The translations under genes and the position numbers were made by a program. From Pedobacter caeni (GTDB lineage: Bacteria; Bacteroidota; Bacteroidia; Sphingobacteriales; Sphingobacteriaceae), in NCBI RefSeq assembly GCF_900129215.1, contig NZ_FQUQ01000002.1, positions 868,001 through 932,000 on the forward strand: a stretch of 64,000 nucleotides of DNA. Reading direction: 5' to 3'. The notes under the pieces were generated by a model. It did not search any database and was not told where the DNA came from. It saw only the letters and a program-made list of their open reading frames with translations. Shown here one piece after another: positions 52,786 through 62,379 of this stretch; positions within the stretch are counted from its first letter, which is position 1, and each line of letters begins with the position of its first letter.

Positions 52786-55161
52786 ATGTTCAGACTCAAC
52801 CTTAAAATCGCCCTGCGCAACCTTTGGAAAAACAAAGGATATACTTTGATCAATGTTGGCGGACTGGCGATAGGTCTGGCCAGTTGTATGATTCTGTTGT
52901 TGTATGTGGCTTATGAATGGAGCTTTGATAAACATACCAGTGGTTACGACCGTACTTATGTAGTTTATAACAATCAGCCAAACGGAGAACAAATTGTAAG
53001 CTATCCCTGGACTCCGGGAGTGATGGCTGATGAGCTGCGCACTAAAATACCAGGAATATCCAGGGCTTCAAGGTCAACGTATCCAGCAGAATTTCTGATT
53101 AGTTACAACAATCAGCATTTCAAAAAAAATGTAGTTTTCGCGGATACTGCTTTTCTTAAAATCTTTGACTATAAAGTGCTGCAGGGAAACAGAGATCAGA
53201 TGCTGAGACAGCCCAACTCTGTAGTCCTGACGGAGCGTCTGGCTAAAATCCTGTTTGGAAACGAAAATCCAATAAATAAGGTCGTGAAACTTGGCGGGAC
53301 TGAAGACCTTATTGTGGAAGGCGTGATTGAAAATGTACCGGTTACCAGTAGTATTCAGTTTGACTACCTCGGTTCATGGGAAATGTTTGTAAAGGGAAAT
53401 CCATGGGTAAAGGGAAGTGAAGGGAATTGGGGTAATAATTATTGCCTTACCGCAATACAGCTTCAGGACAATAGCTTTTTCGAAAAGGTAAATGCAGAAA
53501 TTGCCGGTATTTATAAGCGGAATATCAAAGAAATCAGGTCTGTAGCTTCGATCCATCCTTTATCAAAATGGCATTTATACGATAAATATGAGAATGGAAA
53601 ATCCGTTGGTGGTAAAATTGATAACCTTCGCATCTTCTTGTTGCTTGCATTTAGTATCCTGTTGATTGCCTGCATCAATTTTATGAACCTCTCTACCGCA
53701 AGATCTGAGAAACGTGCGAAAGAAGTAGGGGTACGAAAGGCGATTGGTGCAGCAAGGAAGTCATTAATTGCTCAGTTTATGCTGGAATCTGTATTGCTTT
53801 CTTTCTTTGGGATGATCGTGGCATTTACGTTAATGGAGATTAGTCTTTCCTATTTTAATGGTATTTTAAGCACACAGCTGACGATCAATTATCAGGACTG
53901 GAAGTTTTGGTCAGTATTGATCGGCCTGACGCTGTTTACCGGTTTGGTGGCTGGTAGTTATCCCGCATTTTACCTCTCTTCTTTTAATCCGGTGAGGGTC
54001 TTGAAAGGCCTTAATCTACCTGGGAATTCATCCTTGTCGATCAGAAAAGTGCTGGTGGTCTTTCAGTTTGTATTTGCAGTTTGTTTAATCATATGCACCG
54101 TAGTTATTTACCAGCAATTGAATTTCATTAAGAATAAACCTGTGGGATACAATAGAGCAGGATTGGTGGAAATCCCAATTGAAGGGAGATTACAGAATGA
54201 TGGAAGGATGAAATTACTCAGAGAGCGGGTGCTGAAATCTGGTGCGGTAACCAATGCCAGTGTATTTAGCAGGAGCTTAAGCATGGGAGGGAACAATACC
54301 TCTGGCGTGAGCTGGCCCGGAAAAAATCCGAAGGAGGAAGTTCTGGTTAATTTCAGGTTTGCCTATTATGATTTTGTAAACACTTTAGGAACAAAGATGG
54401 TGCTGGGCAGAGAATTTTCAGCTCAATATGCAGACAGTGCGAATGTCATTATCAATGAAACTGCGGCGAAAGTGATGAGCTTATCCAACCCGGTAGGAAC
54501 AGTGATTGATTGGGGTGGTGATAAGAAGACGATCATCGGGGTGATGAAAGATTTTGTGATGGAAACACCTTACCAGACGGTAACTCCTATGATGATGATG
54601 CTTAATTCCAGTGCAGATGGGGAAGGCGTTCTCGTATTACGTTTGAATCCTTCACAAAGTATCGGTACTTCCATGCAGCAGATTAAAACACTGGTGAAAG
54701 AGATGAACCCTGATTTTCCGGTCGAGGCTACCTTTTTGAGTGATAGTTTTGAAGCCAAGTTTCAGAATGAAAAAGTTCTGGGCATTCTGGCCAACTGGTT
54801 CGGTGGTTTTTCTATTTTCATTTCCTGTCTGGGGCTGTTAGGATTGAGTTTATTTATGGCCGAACAACGTAAAAAAGAAATCAGTATCCGTAAAGTGCTC
54901 GGTGCAAGTATGATGAATATTTTGACCTTGCTGAACAGAGATTTCATTAAGCTGGTCGCAATTGCCAATCTGATTGCTTTTCCTCTGGCTTATATCCTGA
55001 TTAACCAATGGTTATCAGCGTTTGAGTTCAGGGTTGGTATCTCCTTTATTCCTTTTGCGATAGCGATTGGTTTATCCTTACTGATTGCCTTGCTTACGGT
55101 AAGTGCACAATCGGTTAAGGTGGCGAAATCTAATCCTATTGATGCTTTAAAATACGAATAA
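52786..55161 (+). CDS. FtsX/MacB-type ABC permease, paralogue 1
   Basis: A 791-residue permease with two repeats of the MacB_PCD plus FtsX plan: N-terminal TM (residues about 20-42) after MFRLNLKIALRNLWKNKGYTLINVGGLAIGL, a periplasmic domain, three TM segments with RSEKRAKEVGVRKAIGAARKSLIAQFMLESVLLSF, then a second half ending EISIRKVLGASMMNILTLLNRDF and NPIDALKYE. It is the first of five tandem paralogues and is close to paralogues 2 and 3. MacB-type complexes export peptides, lipoproteins or antibiotics; the cargo here is unknown. Confidence 0.92.
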   Translation: MFRLNLKIALRNLWKNKGYTLINVGGLAIGLASCMILLLYVAYEWSFDKHTSGYDRTYVVYNNQPNGEQIVSYPWTPGVMADELRTKIPGISRASRSTYPAEFLISYNNQHFKKNVVFADTAFLKIFDYKVLQGNRDQMLRQPNSVVLTERLAKILFGNENPINKVVKLGGTEDLIVEGVIENVPVTSSIQFDYLGSWEMFVKGNPWVKGSEGNWGNNYCLTAIQLQDNSFFEKVNAEIAGIYKRNIKEIRSVASIHPLSKWHLYDKYENGKSVGGKIDNLRIFLLLAFSILLIACINFMNLSTARSEKRAKEVGVRKAIGAARKSLIAQFMLESVLLSFFGMIVAFTLMEISLSYFNGILSTQLTINYQDWKFWSVLIGLTLFTGLVAGSYPAFYLSSFNPVRVLKGLNLPGNSSLSIRKVLVVFQFVFAVCLIICTVVIYQQLNFIKNKPVGYNRAGLVEIPIEGRLQNDGRMKLLRERVLKSGAVTNASVFSRSLSMGGNNTSGVSWPGKNPKEEVLVNFRFAYYDFVNTLGTKMVLGREFSAQYADSANVIINETAAKVMSLSNPVGTVIDWGGDKKTIIGVMKDFVMETPYQTVTPMMMMLNSSADGEGVLVLRLNPSQSIGTSMQQIKTLVKEMNPDFPVEATFLSDSFEAKFQNEKVLGILANWFGGFSIFISCLGLLGLSLFMAEQRKKEISIRKVLGASMMNILTLLNRDFIKLVAIANLIAFPLAYILINQWLSAFEFRVGISFIPFAIAIGLSLLIALLTVSAQSVKVAKSNPIDALKYE

Positions 55162-55183
55162 ACCATTTCTAAAAAGATAGTAA

Positions 55184-57550
55184 ATGTTCAGACTGAATTT
55201 TAAAATAGCTTTACGGAACCTTTGGAAAAACAAAGGTTATACCTTGATTAATGTGGGTGGTCTGGCGATAGGTCTGGCCAGCTGCATGATTCTGCTGCTT
55301 TATGTGGGGTATAAATGGAGCTATGATAAACAGTTTAGCAATTACGAAAAAACATATGTAGTCTATAACAACGCTTTTACTTCCGCTAAACTGGAAACCT
55401 GGATCTGGACACCAGGCTTGATGGCAAGGGAAATTAAGGAAAAGGTTCCGGGAATAGCATATGCTTCCAGGTCCACTTTTCCGGAGCAGAGGCTAATCAG
55501 CCATGGGCAACAACGATTTAAAAGCGCGGCCATCTTTGCCGATGCGGCATTTTTAAAGATCCTGGATTTTAAAATGATCAGGGGAAACCGCGATAAAGTA
55601 TTACAGGAGCTAAATTCGGTTGTTTTAACGGAGGGGATGGCCAAACGTCTTTTTGGCATGGAAGATCCAATCAATAAGATGGTGAAATTTGAGAATACGG
55701 AAGTACTAAAAGTAGAAGCCGTAATTGCAGATGTTCCCGGGAATAGCAGTGTGCAGTTTGATTATCTCCTGCCCTGGGCTTTACTTGAAAAACAAAACCA
55801 GATCATACGGAACTCCAATTGGGGAATGAATTTCTGTTTAACACTGGTTCAGCTAAAAGACAATCGTTTCTTTGGTTCGGTAAATCAGCAGCTAAAAGGA
55901 ATCTATAAAAGGAATGAACAAGGGTCCAATAGCGAAGCATTTATGCATCCATTGTCCAAATGGCATCTGTACAGCACTTTTGAAAATGGCGTTTCTGTTG
56001 GCGGAAAGATTGATCAGATCCGCATCTTTTTTATCCTTGCTTTTTGCATCCTGCTGATTGCCTGTGTTAATTTCATGAACCTCTCTACTGCTAGATCAGA
56101 AAAAAGGGCAAAGGAAGTCGGAGTCCGCAAAGCAATAGGTTCTTCAAGGAAATCACTGATCAGTCAGTTTATGCTGGAGTCTGTATTGCTTTCCTTCCTG
56201 GGGATGCTGGTTGCTTTTGTCTTAATGGAAATCAGCCTGCCTTATTTTAATGGATTGCTACACACCACTCTGGTCATAGAATACCAGAACTGGAAATTCT
56301 GGTCAGTACTGCTAAGTCTGACTTTTTTTACCGGATTTATTGCCGGGAGTTATCCTGCTTTTTATCTTTCTTCCTTTGAGCCGGTTAAAGTTCTGAAAGG
56401 CTTTAATATAGCGGTGAATTCATCTCTTTCTGTAAGAAAGGTACTGGTAGTTTTTCAGTTCGTCTTTGCAGCTTGTCTGATGGTGTGTACTGCAGTGATC
56501 TATCAGCAATTAAATTACATTAAGGATAAGCCGGTAGGCTATAATAAAGCCGGTTTGATGGAAGTCCCGCTACAGGGAGTATTACTCAAAGATCCGGCAA
56601 AAATGCAGCTTCTAAAAGAACGTTTACTGAAAACGGGAGCGGTTACGGAGGTTACTTTCTTTAGTAAGGGAATGAATGAAGAAGGGGATGCAACTTTTGG
56701 AGTGGAGTGGGCTGGCAAAAAGCCTAAGGAAGATGTGTTGTTCAACTACCGCAGTTCGGGCTATGATTTTGTAAAGACAATTGGTACTTCTGTGCTTGCC
56801 GGAAGAGAGTTTTCAGCTCAGTTTAATGATTCCGCTAAAGTGCTGATCAATGAAGCTGCGGTCAAACTAATGGGCTTCAGACAACCCATAGGGGCAAGCC
56901 TGAAATTGTGGGGAAAATCATTTACGATTATAGGGGTGATCAAAGATTTTGTGATGGCTTCTCCTTATCAGAGGGCAGCGCCAATGGTGGTGTATTATGA
57001 TATGGGAATAATGACATCCGCGGTAGCCAGGTTAAATCCTGCACAGAATGTCAGCAGTTCCGTTCAGAAAATCGATGAAGTATTCAAATCGTTTAATCCG
57101 GATTTTCCTGTCGACCGGAAATTTGTAGATGAAGTGTTCAAACAAAAATTTGATGACGAGCAGTTGCTTGGGACCCTGGCTAATTGGTTTGGTGGTTTCG
57201 CCATCTTCATCTCCTGCCTGGGCTTGTTGGGACTGGCATTGTTCACCGCAGAACAAAGGAAAAAAGAAATTGGAATCAGAAAGGTACTGGGTGCAAGCAC
57301 TGCAAATATACTTGCGCTGTTAAATAAAGATTTTATTAAACTGGTACTGATTGCTAATCTGATCGCTTGTCCACTGGCCTATGTGGTGGTCTATAAATGG
57401 CTTTCTGCATATGAATTCAGGGTAAGTATATCTGTTTTGCCTTTTGCTATTGCCATCTTTTTATCCTTGATCATTGCGTTGATTACGGTGACTGCACAAT
57501 CGGTTCGCGTGGTTAAATCCAATCCAGTTGATGCTTTAAAATATGAATAA
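55184..57550 (+). CDS. FtsX/MacB-type ABC permease, paralogue 2
   Basis: A 788-residue permease with the same layout as paralogue 1 and starting 22 bp after its stop. The N-terminal 40 residues, the TM modules (RSEKRAKEVGVRKAIGSSRKSLISQFMLESVLLSFL) and the C-terminal NPVDALKYE are nearly the same, while the periplasmic domains (for example residues 60-240) differ. That pattern fits specialised substrate-binding parts on a conserved engine. Confidence 0.92.
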   Translation: MFRLNFKIALRNLWKNKGYTLINVGGLAIGLASCMILLLYVGYKWSYDKQFSNYEKTYVVYNNAFTSAKLETWIWTPGLMAREIKEKVPGIAYASRSTFPEQRLISHGQQRFKSAAIFADAAFLKILDFKMIRGNRDKVLQELNSVVLTEGMAKRLFGMEDPINKMVKFENTEVLKVEAVIADVPGNSSVQFDYLLPWALLEKQNQIIRNSNWGMNFCLTLVQLKDNRFFGSVNQQLKGIYKRNEQGSNSEAFMHPLSKWHLYSTFENGVSVGGKIDQIRIFFILAFCILLIACVNFMNLSTARSEKRAKEVGVRKAIGSSRKSLISQFMLESVLLSFLGMLVAFVLMEISLPYFNGLLHTTLVIEYQNWKFWSVLLSLTFFTGFIAGSYPAFYLSSFEPVKVLKGFNIAVNSSLSVRKVLVVFQFVFAACLMVCTAVIYQQLNYIKDKPVGYNKAGLMEVPLQGVLLKDPAKMQLLKERLLKTGAVTEVTFFSKGMNEEGDATFGVEWAGKKPKEDVLFNYRSSGYDFVKTIGTSVLAGREFSAQFNDSAKVLINEAAVKLMGFRQPIGASLKLWGKSFTIIGVIKDFVMASPYQRAAPMVVYYDMGIMTSAVARLNPAQNVSSSVQKIDEVFKSFNPDFPVDRKFVDEVFKQKFDDEQLLGTLANWFGGFAIFISCLGLLGLALFTAEQRKKEIGIRKVLGASTANILALLNKDFIKLVLIANLIACPLAYVVVYKWLSAYEFRVSISVLPFAIAIFLSLIIALITVTAQSVRVVKSNPVDALKYE

Positions 57551-57574
57551 GTTAACCAAATATACACTGTGTTT

Positions 57575-59956
57575 ATGTTCAGACTGAATCTTAAAATCGC
57601 TTTGCGGAACCTTTGGAAAAACAAAGGCTATACCCTGATTAACGTCGGTGGCTTAGCGATTGGTTTGGCCAGTTGCATGTTGTTGCTTTTGTATGTGGCT
57701 CACGAATGGAGCTATAACAGACAGTTTAGCAATTATGATAAAACCTATGTGGTATTTAACAATACGAAAACGCCAAATGAAATACTGAGCTGGCCATGGA
57801 CCCCTCCCGCAATGGCAAAGGAGGTTGGACAGCAGATTGCAGGCGTATCAAGGGCCTCCTGTTCGACTAATCCTGCCCCGCTATTGATCGCCAATGGGGA
57901 GAAGAGCTTTAGGAAACAAGCGGTTTTTGCCGATCAGGAATTCCTTAAAATACTGGATTATAAGTTTCTTAAAGGAAACCCGGAAAAAGCTTTGCAGGCG
58001 GTAAACGGAATAATTTTGACAGAAAGTACTGCAAAGAGCCTGTTTGGAAATGAAGATCCCATCAATAAAACATTAAAGCTGGAAAATTCACAACTGCTAA
58101 AAGTGGAGGCGGTGATTGCTGATCTGCCGGAAACTAATTCTATTCAATTTGACTACCTGATGCCCTGGGCAGCTTATGAAAAACAATTTCCCTGGTTTAA
58201 AGATGCCGGATGGGGAAGTCATTTTGTTTTAACGCTGGTTCAGCTGGAAGACAATAGTTTTTTTAATCAGGTGAGTGCAGAAATGAAAGGCATCTTCAAA
58301 AGGCATGAAAAGGGCTCATTGGCAGAGGCCATTATACATCCTTTTTCTAAATGGCATTTGTATAGCCGTTTTGAAAATGGGAAATCGGTAGGAGGGAGAA
58401 TTGATCAGGTTAAAATTTTTGTGGGCATTGCTTTTTGTATCCTGCTGATTGCCTGTGTGAATTTCATGAACCTTTCTACAGCAAGGTCGCAGAAGCGCGC
58501 CAAAGAAGTGGGCGTCCGCAAAGCAATCGGTTCATCCAGAAAATCACTCATCAACCAGTTTTTGGTAGAGTCGGTATTACTTTCTTTTATTGCAATGTTA
58601 TTGGCCTTTGTTTTAATGGAAATCACACTGCCTTATTTCAACAGGCTACTCCATATTGAACTTGTTCTTGATTATGGCAACTGGAAATTCTGGACAGTTT
58701 TGTGTTCCCTTACCCTTTTTACGGGCTTTATTGCAGGTAGTTATCCTGCATTTTACCTTTCTTCATTTGAGCCTGTTAAGGTCTTAAAGGGATTTAATCT
58801 GGTGGGCACTTCCTCTGTTTCGATCAGAAAAGTGCTGGTTGTTGCCCAGTTTGTATTTGCAGTGTGTCTGATCATTTGCACGATCATCGTTTATCAGCAG
58901 TTAAATTATGTGAAGAACAAATCCATTGGTTACGAAAAGGCCGGGCTGATTGAAATTCCACTTCAGGGAAATCTGGGCAAGAAGGGAGGGTTGGGTAATA
59001 AAGAAAGTATGAATGTCTTAAAAGACGAGCTGATCAAATCAGGAGTAGTGAGTAGTGTGACCTATTTCAGCTCAGGCATGAACTGGGATGGACACCGGAC
59101 ATTTGACATGAACTGGCCGGGAAAAAGCAAGAAGGAACTGGTTTATTTCAACTACCGCTGTGCCGGACTCGATTTTGTGAAGACCATTGGCGGCAAATTG
59201 AGTTTGGGAAGAGAATTCTCTCCGAAGCATCATGACAGCTTAAATGTAATGGTGAATGAATCTGCAATCAAGGTAATGGGATTGAAAGATCCGATCGGAA
59301 AGGTCATCAGTATGGGGAAAGATCAGGTCACGATTATTGGGGTGATCAAAGATATTGTAGTCGGTTCCCCTTACCAACAGGCGGCACCCATGGTTATTTT
59401 TGACTGGACGGTGAACCTTAATTTCGCCCTTGTCCGTTTAAACCCCGGAGGTAATATCAGCAGCGCTGTTCAGAAAATTGATGAAGTGACGAAAAGATTG
59501 AACCCCGATTTTCCGGTGGAGCGAAATTTTGTAGATGATGAATTTAAGTTGAAATTTCAAAATGAACAGTTGTTGGGAACACTGGCCAATTGGTTTGGTG
59601 GTTTTGCTGTGTTTATTTCCTGTCTGGGATTATTGGGGCTGACCTTGTATATGGCTGAGCAACGTAAAAAAGAAATCAGTATCCGCAAAGTTTTAGGAGC
59701 CGGGGCAATGGATGTCCTTTCTTTGTTAAATAAAGATTTTATGAAGCTCGTTGGAATTGCCAACCTGATTGGATTTCCACTTGCTTATATCATCATGACC
59801 AGGTGGTTGTCGGCCTATGAATTCCGTGTTGGCATATCTATCTGGCCTTTTGCAACGGCAATGGGTTTATCCCTGCTGATTGCCATCCTTACACTTAGCA
59901 TACAATCGGCAAAAGTGCTGAAATCCAATCCGGTTGATGGATTAAAATATGAATAG
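57575..59956 (+). CDS. FtsX/MacB-type ABC permease, paralogue 3
   Basis: A 793-residue permease. I chose the ATG at 57575, which restores the shared MFRLNLKIALRNLWKNKGYT start; an earlier GTG gives two extra residues. It keeps the conserved TM cores (RSQKRAKEVGVRKAIGSSRKSL) with a divergent periplasmic domain and a small Gly-rich insert near residue 470 (GNLGKKGGLGNK). It is part of the tandem series and most like paralogue 2. Confidence 0.92.
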   Translation: MFRLNLKIALRNLWKNKGYTLINVGGLAIGLASCMLLLLYVAHEWSYNRQFSNYDKTYVVFNNTKTPNEILSWPWTPPAMAKEVGQQIAGVSRASCSTNPAPLLIANGEKSFRKQAVFADQEFLKILDYKFLKGNPEKALQAVNGIILTESTAKSLFGNEDPINKTLKLENSQLLKVEAVIADLPETNSIQFDYLMPWAAYEKQFPWFKDAGWGSHFVLTLVQLEDNSFFNQVSAEMKGIFKRHEKGSLAEAIIHPFSKWHLYSRFENGKSVGGRIDQVKIFVGIAFCILLIACVNFMNLSTARSQKRAKEVGVRKAIGSSRKSLINQFLVESVLLSFIAMLLAFVLMEITLPYFNRLLHIELVLDYGNWKFWTVLCSLTLFTGFIAGSYPAFYLSSFEPVKVLKGFNLVGTSSVSIRKVLVVAQFVFAVCLIICTIIVYQQLNYVKNKSIGYEKAGLIEIPLQGNLGKKGGLGNKESMNVLKDELIKSGVVSSVTYFSSGMNWDGHRTFDMNWPGKSKKELVYFNYRCAGLDFVKTIGGKLSLGREFSPKHHDSLNVMVNESAIKVMGLKDPIGKVISMGKDQVTIIGVIKDIVVGSPYQQAAPMVIFDWTVNLNFALVRLNPGGNISSAVQKIDEVTKRLNPDFPVERNFVDDEFKLKFQNEQLLGTLANWFGGFAVFISCLGLLGLTLYMAEQRKKEISIRKVLGAGAMDVLSLLNKDFMKLVGIANLIGFPLAYIIMTRWLSAYEFRVGISIWPFATAMGLSLLIAILTLSIQSAKVLKSNPVDGLKYE

Positions 59957-59980
59957 GTACTTACGAAAATACAGATAGAA

Positions 59981-62359
59981 ATGTTCAGACTGAATCTTAA
60001 AATCGCTTTGCGGAACCTTTGGAAGAATAAAGGCTATACTGCAATTAATATTGGTGGTTTAGCCATTGCACTGGCAGCATTTATTATGGTAGTGATCTAT
60101 GTTAGCTTTGAAACAACGTTTGACCATCATATTCCGAACCATAGCAGGATTTATCTGGTTGGAAGAAGTTTGCCGGATGGGAAGACGAATTATACCCCGG
60201 CCTCACTGGCGCAGTTAATGAAAGATGCCTGTCCGGAGATTGAAAATGTTGGAAGAAGTAAGAAAACGGGATTTGAATTTGCCTTTAGTACTGATGCGGG
60301 GAGGATTTATGGTAAAAATGTACTCTCTGTGGATTATGAAATGGCAAAAATGTTCCATTTGTGGCCGGATAACGGATTAAAAAAGCCAGCTGCAGATGGC
60401 TATGATTTATATGTGCCTCAGGAGTTTGCCGATGTCTTGTTCCCCCGCAAGAAACCGATTTATCCCCAACTGGTGGCCATGGGGCCAAAAGACCTCGGGC
60501 AATCGGCAAACATCCAGGGTATCATTAACTATCGTACGGATCATTCCAGTTTAAAGTTTGATGCCATGGTGATTTTAAATGATATTGGCGCAAATCAGGA
60601 TCCTAAAGCTTTGAATTATCAGACCTATATTGAAGTTAAAGAAGGTGCAGATATCGCTCAGCTAGAACAAAAGATAGACGGCTTGTTTAAAAAAGAACTG
60701 ATCAAAAATGGGATGACAACGGATGACAGGGTGATTTCGGGAAGATCAGTTATCTTTTTAGATCCTCTGGATAACTTACATTTAAGGCCTGTTTCGGGAA
60801 ACAGTACCAATTATAAAATTGTACTGGCATTAGGGGTTTTAGGCTTACTGGTGCTGGTGATCGCCTGTATAAATTTCACCAATCTGACCATTGCACAGAC
60901 GAACAGGAGAGCAAAAGAAGTTGGCGTCAAAAAAGTACTCGGGGCTTTTCGCATGAACCTGATCTTTCAGTTTCTGATTGAAATTCTGATGCAGTGTCTT
61001 TTGGCACTGGTGATTGGATTGGCATTGGCCGAATTGTTCCTTCCTTATTTTAATGGCTTGTTTGAAACCTCTTTGTCGTTATGGAAAGGGAATGGGGCTC
61101 TGGTCTGGCAATTGCCAGCTATTTTAATCGTGATTACACTGATTTCGGGCGTTTACCCGGCATTGGTGTTATCTGGTTTCAGGCCTGCAGAGGTCTTAAA
61201 AGGGAATTTGCAAACCAGCTATAAGACCCTATGGCTGAGAAACGCATTATTGGTGACACAGTTTAGTGTAGCGATTGTATTTATTGCGGGTCTATTGATT
61301 GTGAGCACTCAGCTGAAATACATGAAGACGGAAGATACAGGCTTTAAACCCGCGCAAGTGGTTTTTATTCAAAATACGGCCTGGTTTAAGCGTGTGAACT
61401 TCGAACAACTAAGGGCAAAGGTAAAGGAAATACCAGGTGTAAATTCTTTTACGGTGGCTTCAAATATTCCAGATGGCTCCAAAGCTGCAAAGAATACCTA
61501 TTCTTTTGAAGGAAGGGAACAGGGCTTAGATATGATTACGGTAGATTTTGATTACTTCGAAACGCTTAATCTGAAAATTAAGGAAGGTAGGTTTTTCTCC
61601 AAAAGCTTTAACACAGATACGGTAAATTCGATGGTATTGAATGAAAGTGCGGTTTCTGCCTATGGGATTGTCAACCCAATCGGGAAGACCATCAGAGGAT
61701 GTAATATGGATTACAGAATTGTTGGGGTGATTAAAGATTTTAAAGCGCAGGGCTTTGAAACGGCTGTGGAACCAACGGTTTATACCATTAAGAATCCTTG
61801 TATCGCCAGCACCGATAAGTACATGTTGATGGTCAATGCGGATCAGGACAAGATGGCTGCGGTTCTCGCCACCTTAAAAGCAAACTGGAAGGATTTGAAT
61901 AAGCTCGATGGGGAGGACTTCAGATACGAATTCCTGGACGAGTTGTATGGCAGGTTGTTTAAAAAGCAGGAGCAACTGCAGGCGGTTTTCTATTGTGCGG
62001 CAGTACTAACCATCTTTATCGCTGTTCTTGGCTTATTTGCCTTTTCTGCTTTCAGTACAAATAACCGGAGGAAAGAAATCGCAGTCAGAAAGATTTTAGG
62101 GGCAACAGACTTTCAGGTGCTCGGCTTATTGAATAGTTTTTTTATCCGGGTAGTTTTAATTGCCAACCTCATTGGCTGGCCAATAGCCTATATCATTGCG
62201 AAAAAATGGCTGGATACTTTTGCTTACAGAATTGAGGTGCCCATTTTGCCATTTGTATTTGCTGCCCTGATCAGTACGGTTCTCACTGTGTTCACCGTAA
62301 GTATTCAGGCACGAAAAGCGGTGAAGGCAAATCCTGTTGATGCTTTAAAATATGAATAA
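59981..62359 (+). CDS. FtsX/MacB-type ABC permease, paralogue 4 (divergent)
   Basis: A 792-residue permease that shares the first 20 residues and the C-terminus (NPVDALKYE) but is clearly more divergent in the TM core (TNRRAKEVGVKKVLGAFRMNLIFQFLIEIL) and periplasmic parts (WPDNGLKKPAADGYDLYVPQEFADVLF). It may handle a different cargo or partner. Same strand, 24 bp after paralogue 3. Confidence 0.9.
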   Translation: MFRLNLKIALRNLWKNKGYTAINIGGLAIALAAFIMVVIYVSFETTFDHHIPNHSRIYLVGRSLPDGKTNYTPASLAQLMKDACPEIENVGRSKKTGFEFAFSTDAGRIYGKNVLSVDYEMAKMFHLWPDNGLKKPAADGYDLYVPQEFADVLFPRKKPIYPQLVAMGPKDLGQSANIQGIINYRTDHSSLKFDAMVILNDIGANQDPKALNYQTYIEVKEGADIAQLEQKIDGLFKKELIKNGMTTDDRVISGRSVIFLDPLDNLHLRPVSGNSTNYKIVLALGVLGLLVLVIACINFTNLTIAQTNRRAKEVGVKKVLGAFRMNLIFQFLIEILMQCLLALVIGLALAELFLPYFNGLFETSLSLWKGNGALVWQLPAILIVITLISGVYPALVLSGFRPAEVLKGNLQTSYKTLWLRNALLVTQFSVAIVFIAGLLIVSTQLKYMKTEDTGFKPAQVVFIQNTAWFKRVNFEQLRAKVKEIPGVNSFTVASNIPDGSKAAKNTYSFEGREQGLDMITVDFDYFETLNLKIKEGRFFSKSFNTDTVNSMVLNESAVSAYGIVNPIGKTIRGCNMDYRIVGVIKDFKAQGFETAVEPTVYTIKNPCIASTDKYMLMVNADQDKMAAVLATLKANWKDLNKLDGEDFRYEFLDELYGRLFKKQEQLQAVFYCAAVLTIFIAVLGLFAFSAFSTNNRRKEIAVRKILGATDFQVLGLLNSFFIRVVLIANLIGWPIAYIIAKKWLDTFAYRIEVPILPFVFAALISTVLTVFTVSIQARKAVKANPVDALKYE

Positions 62360-62379
62360 ACTAATTAATTGCTAAAGAT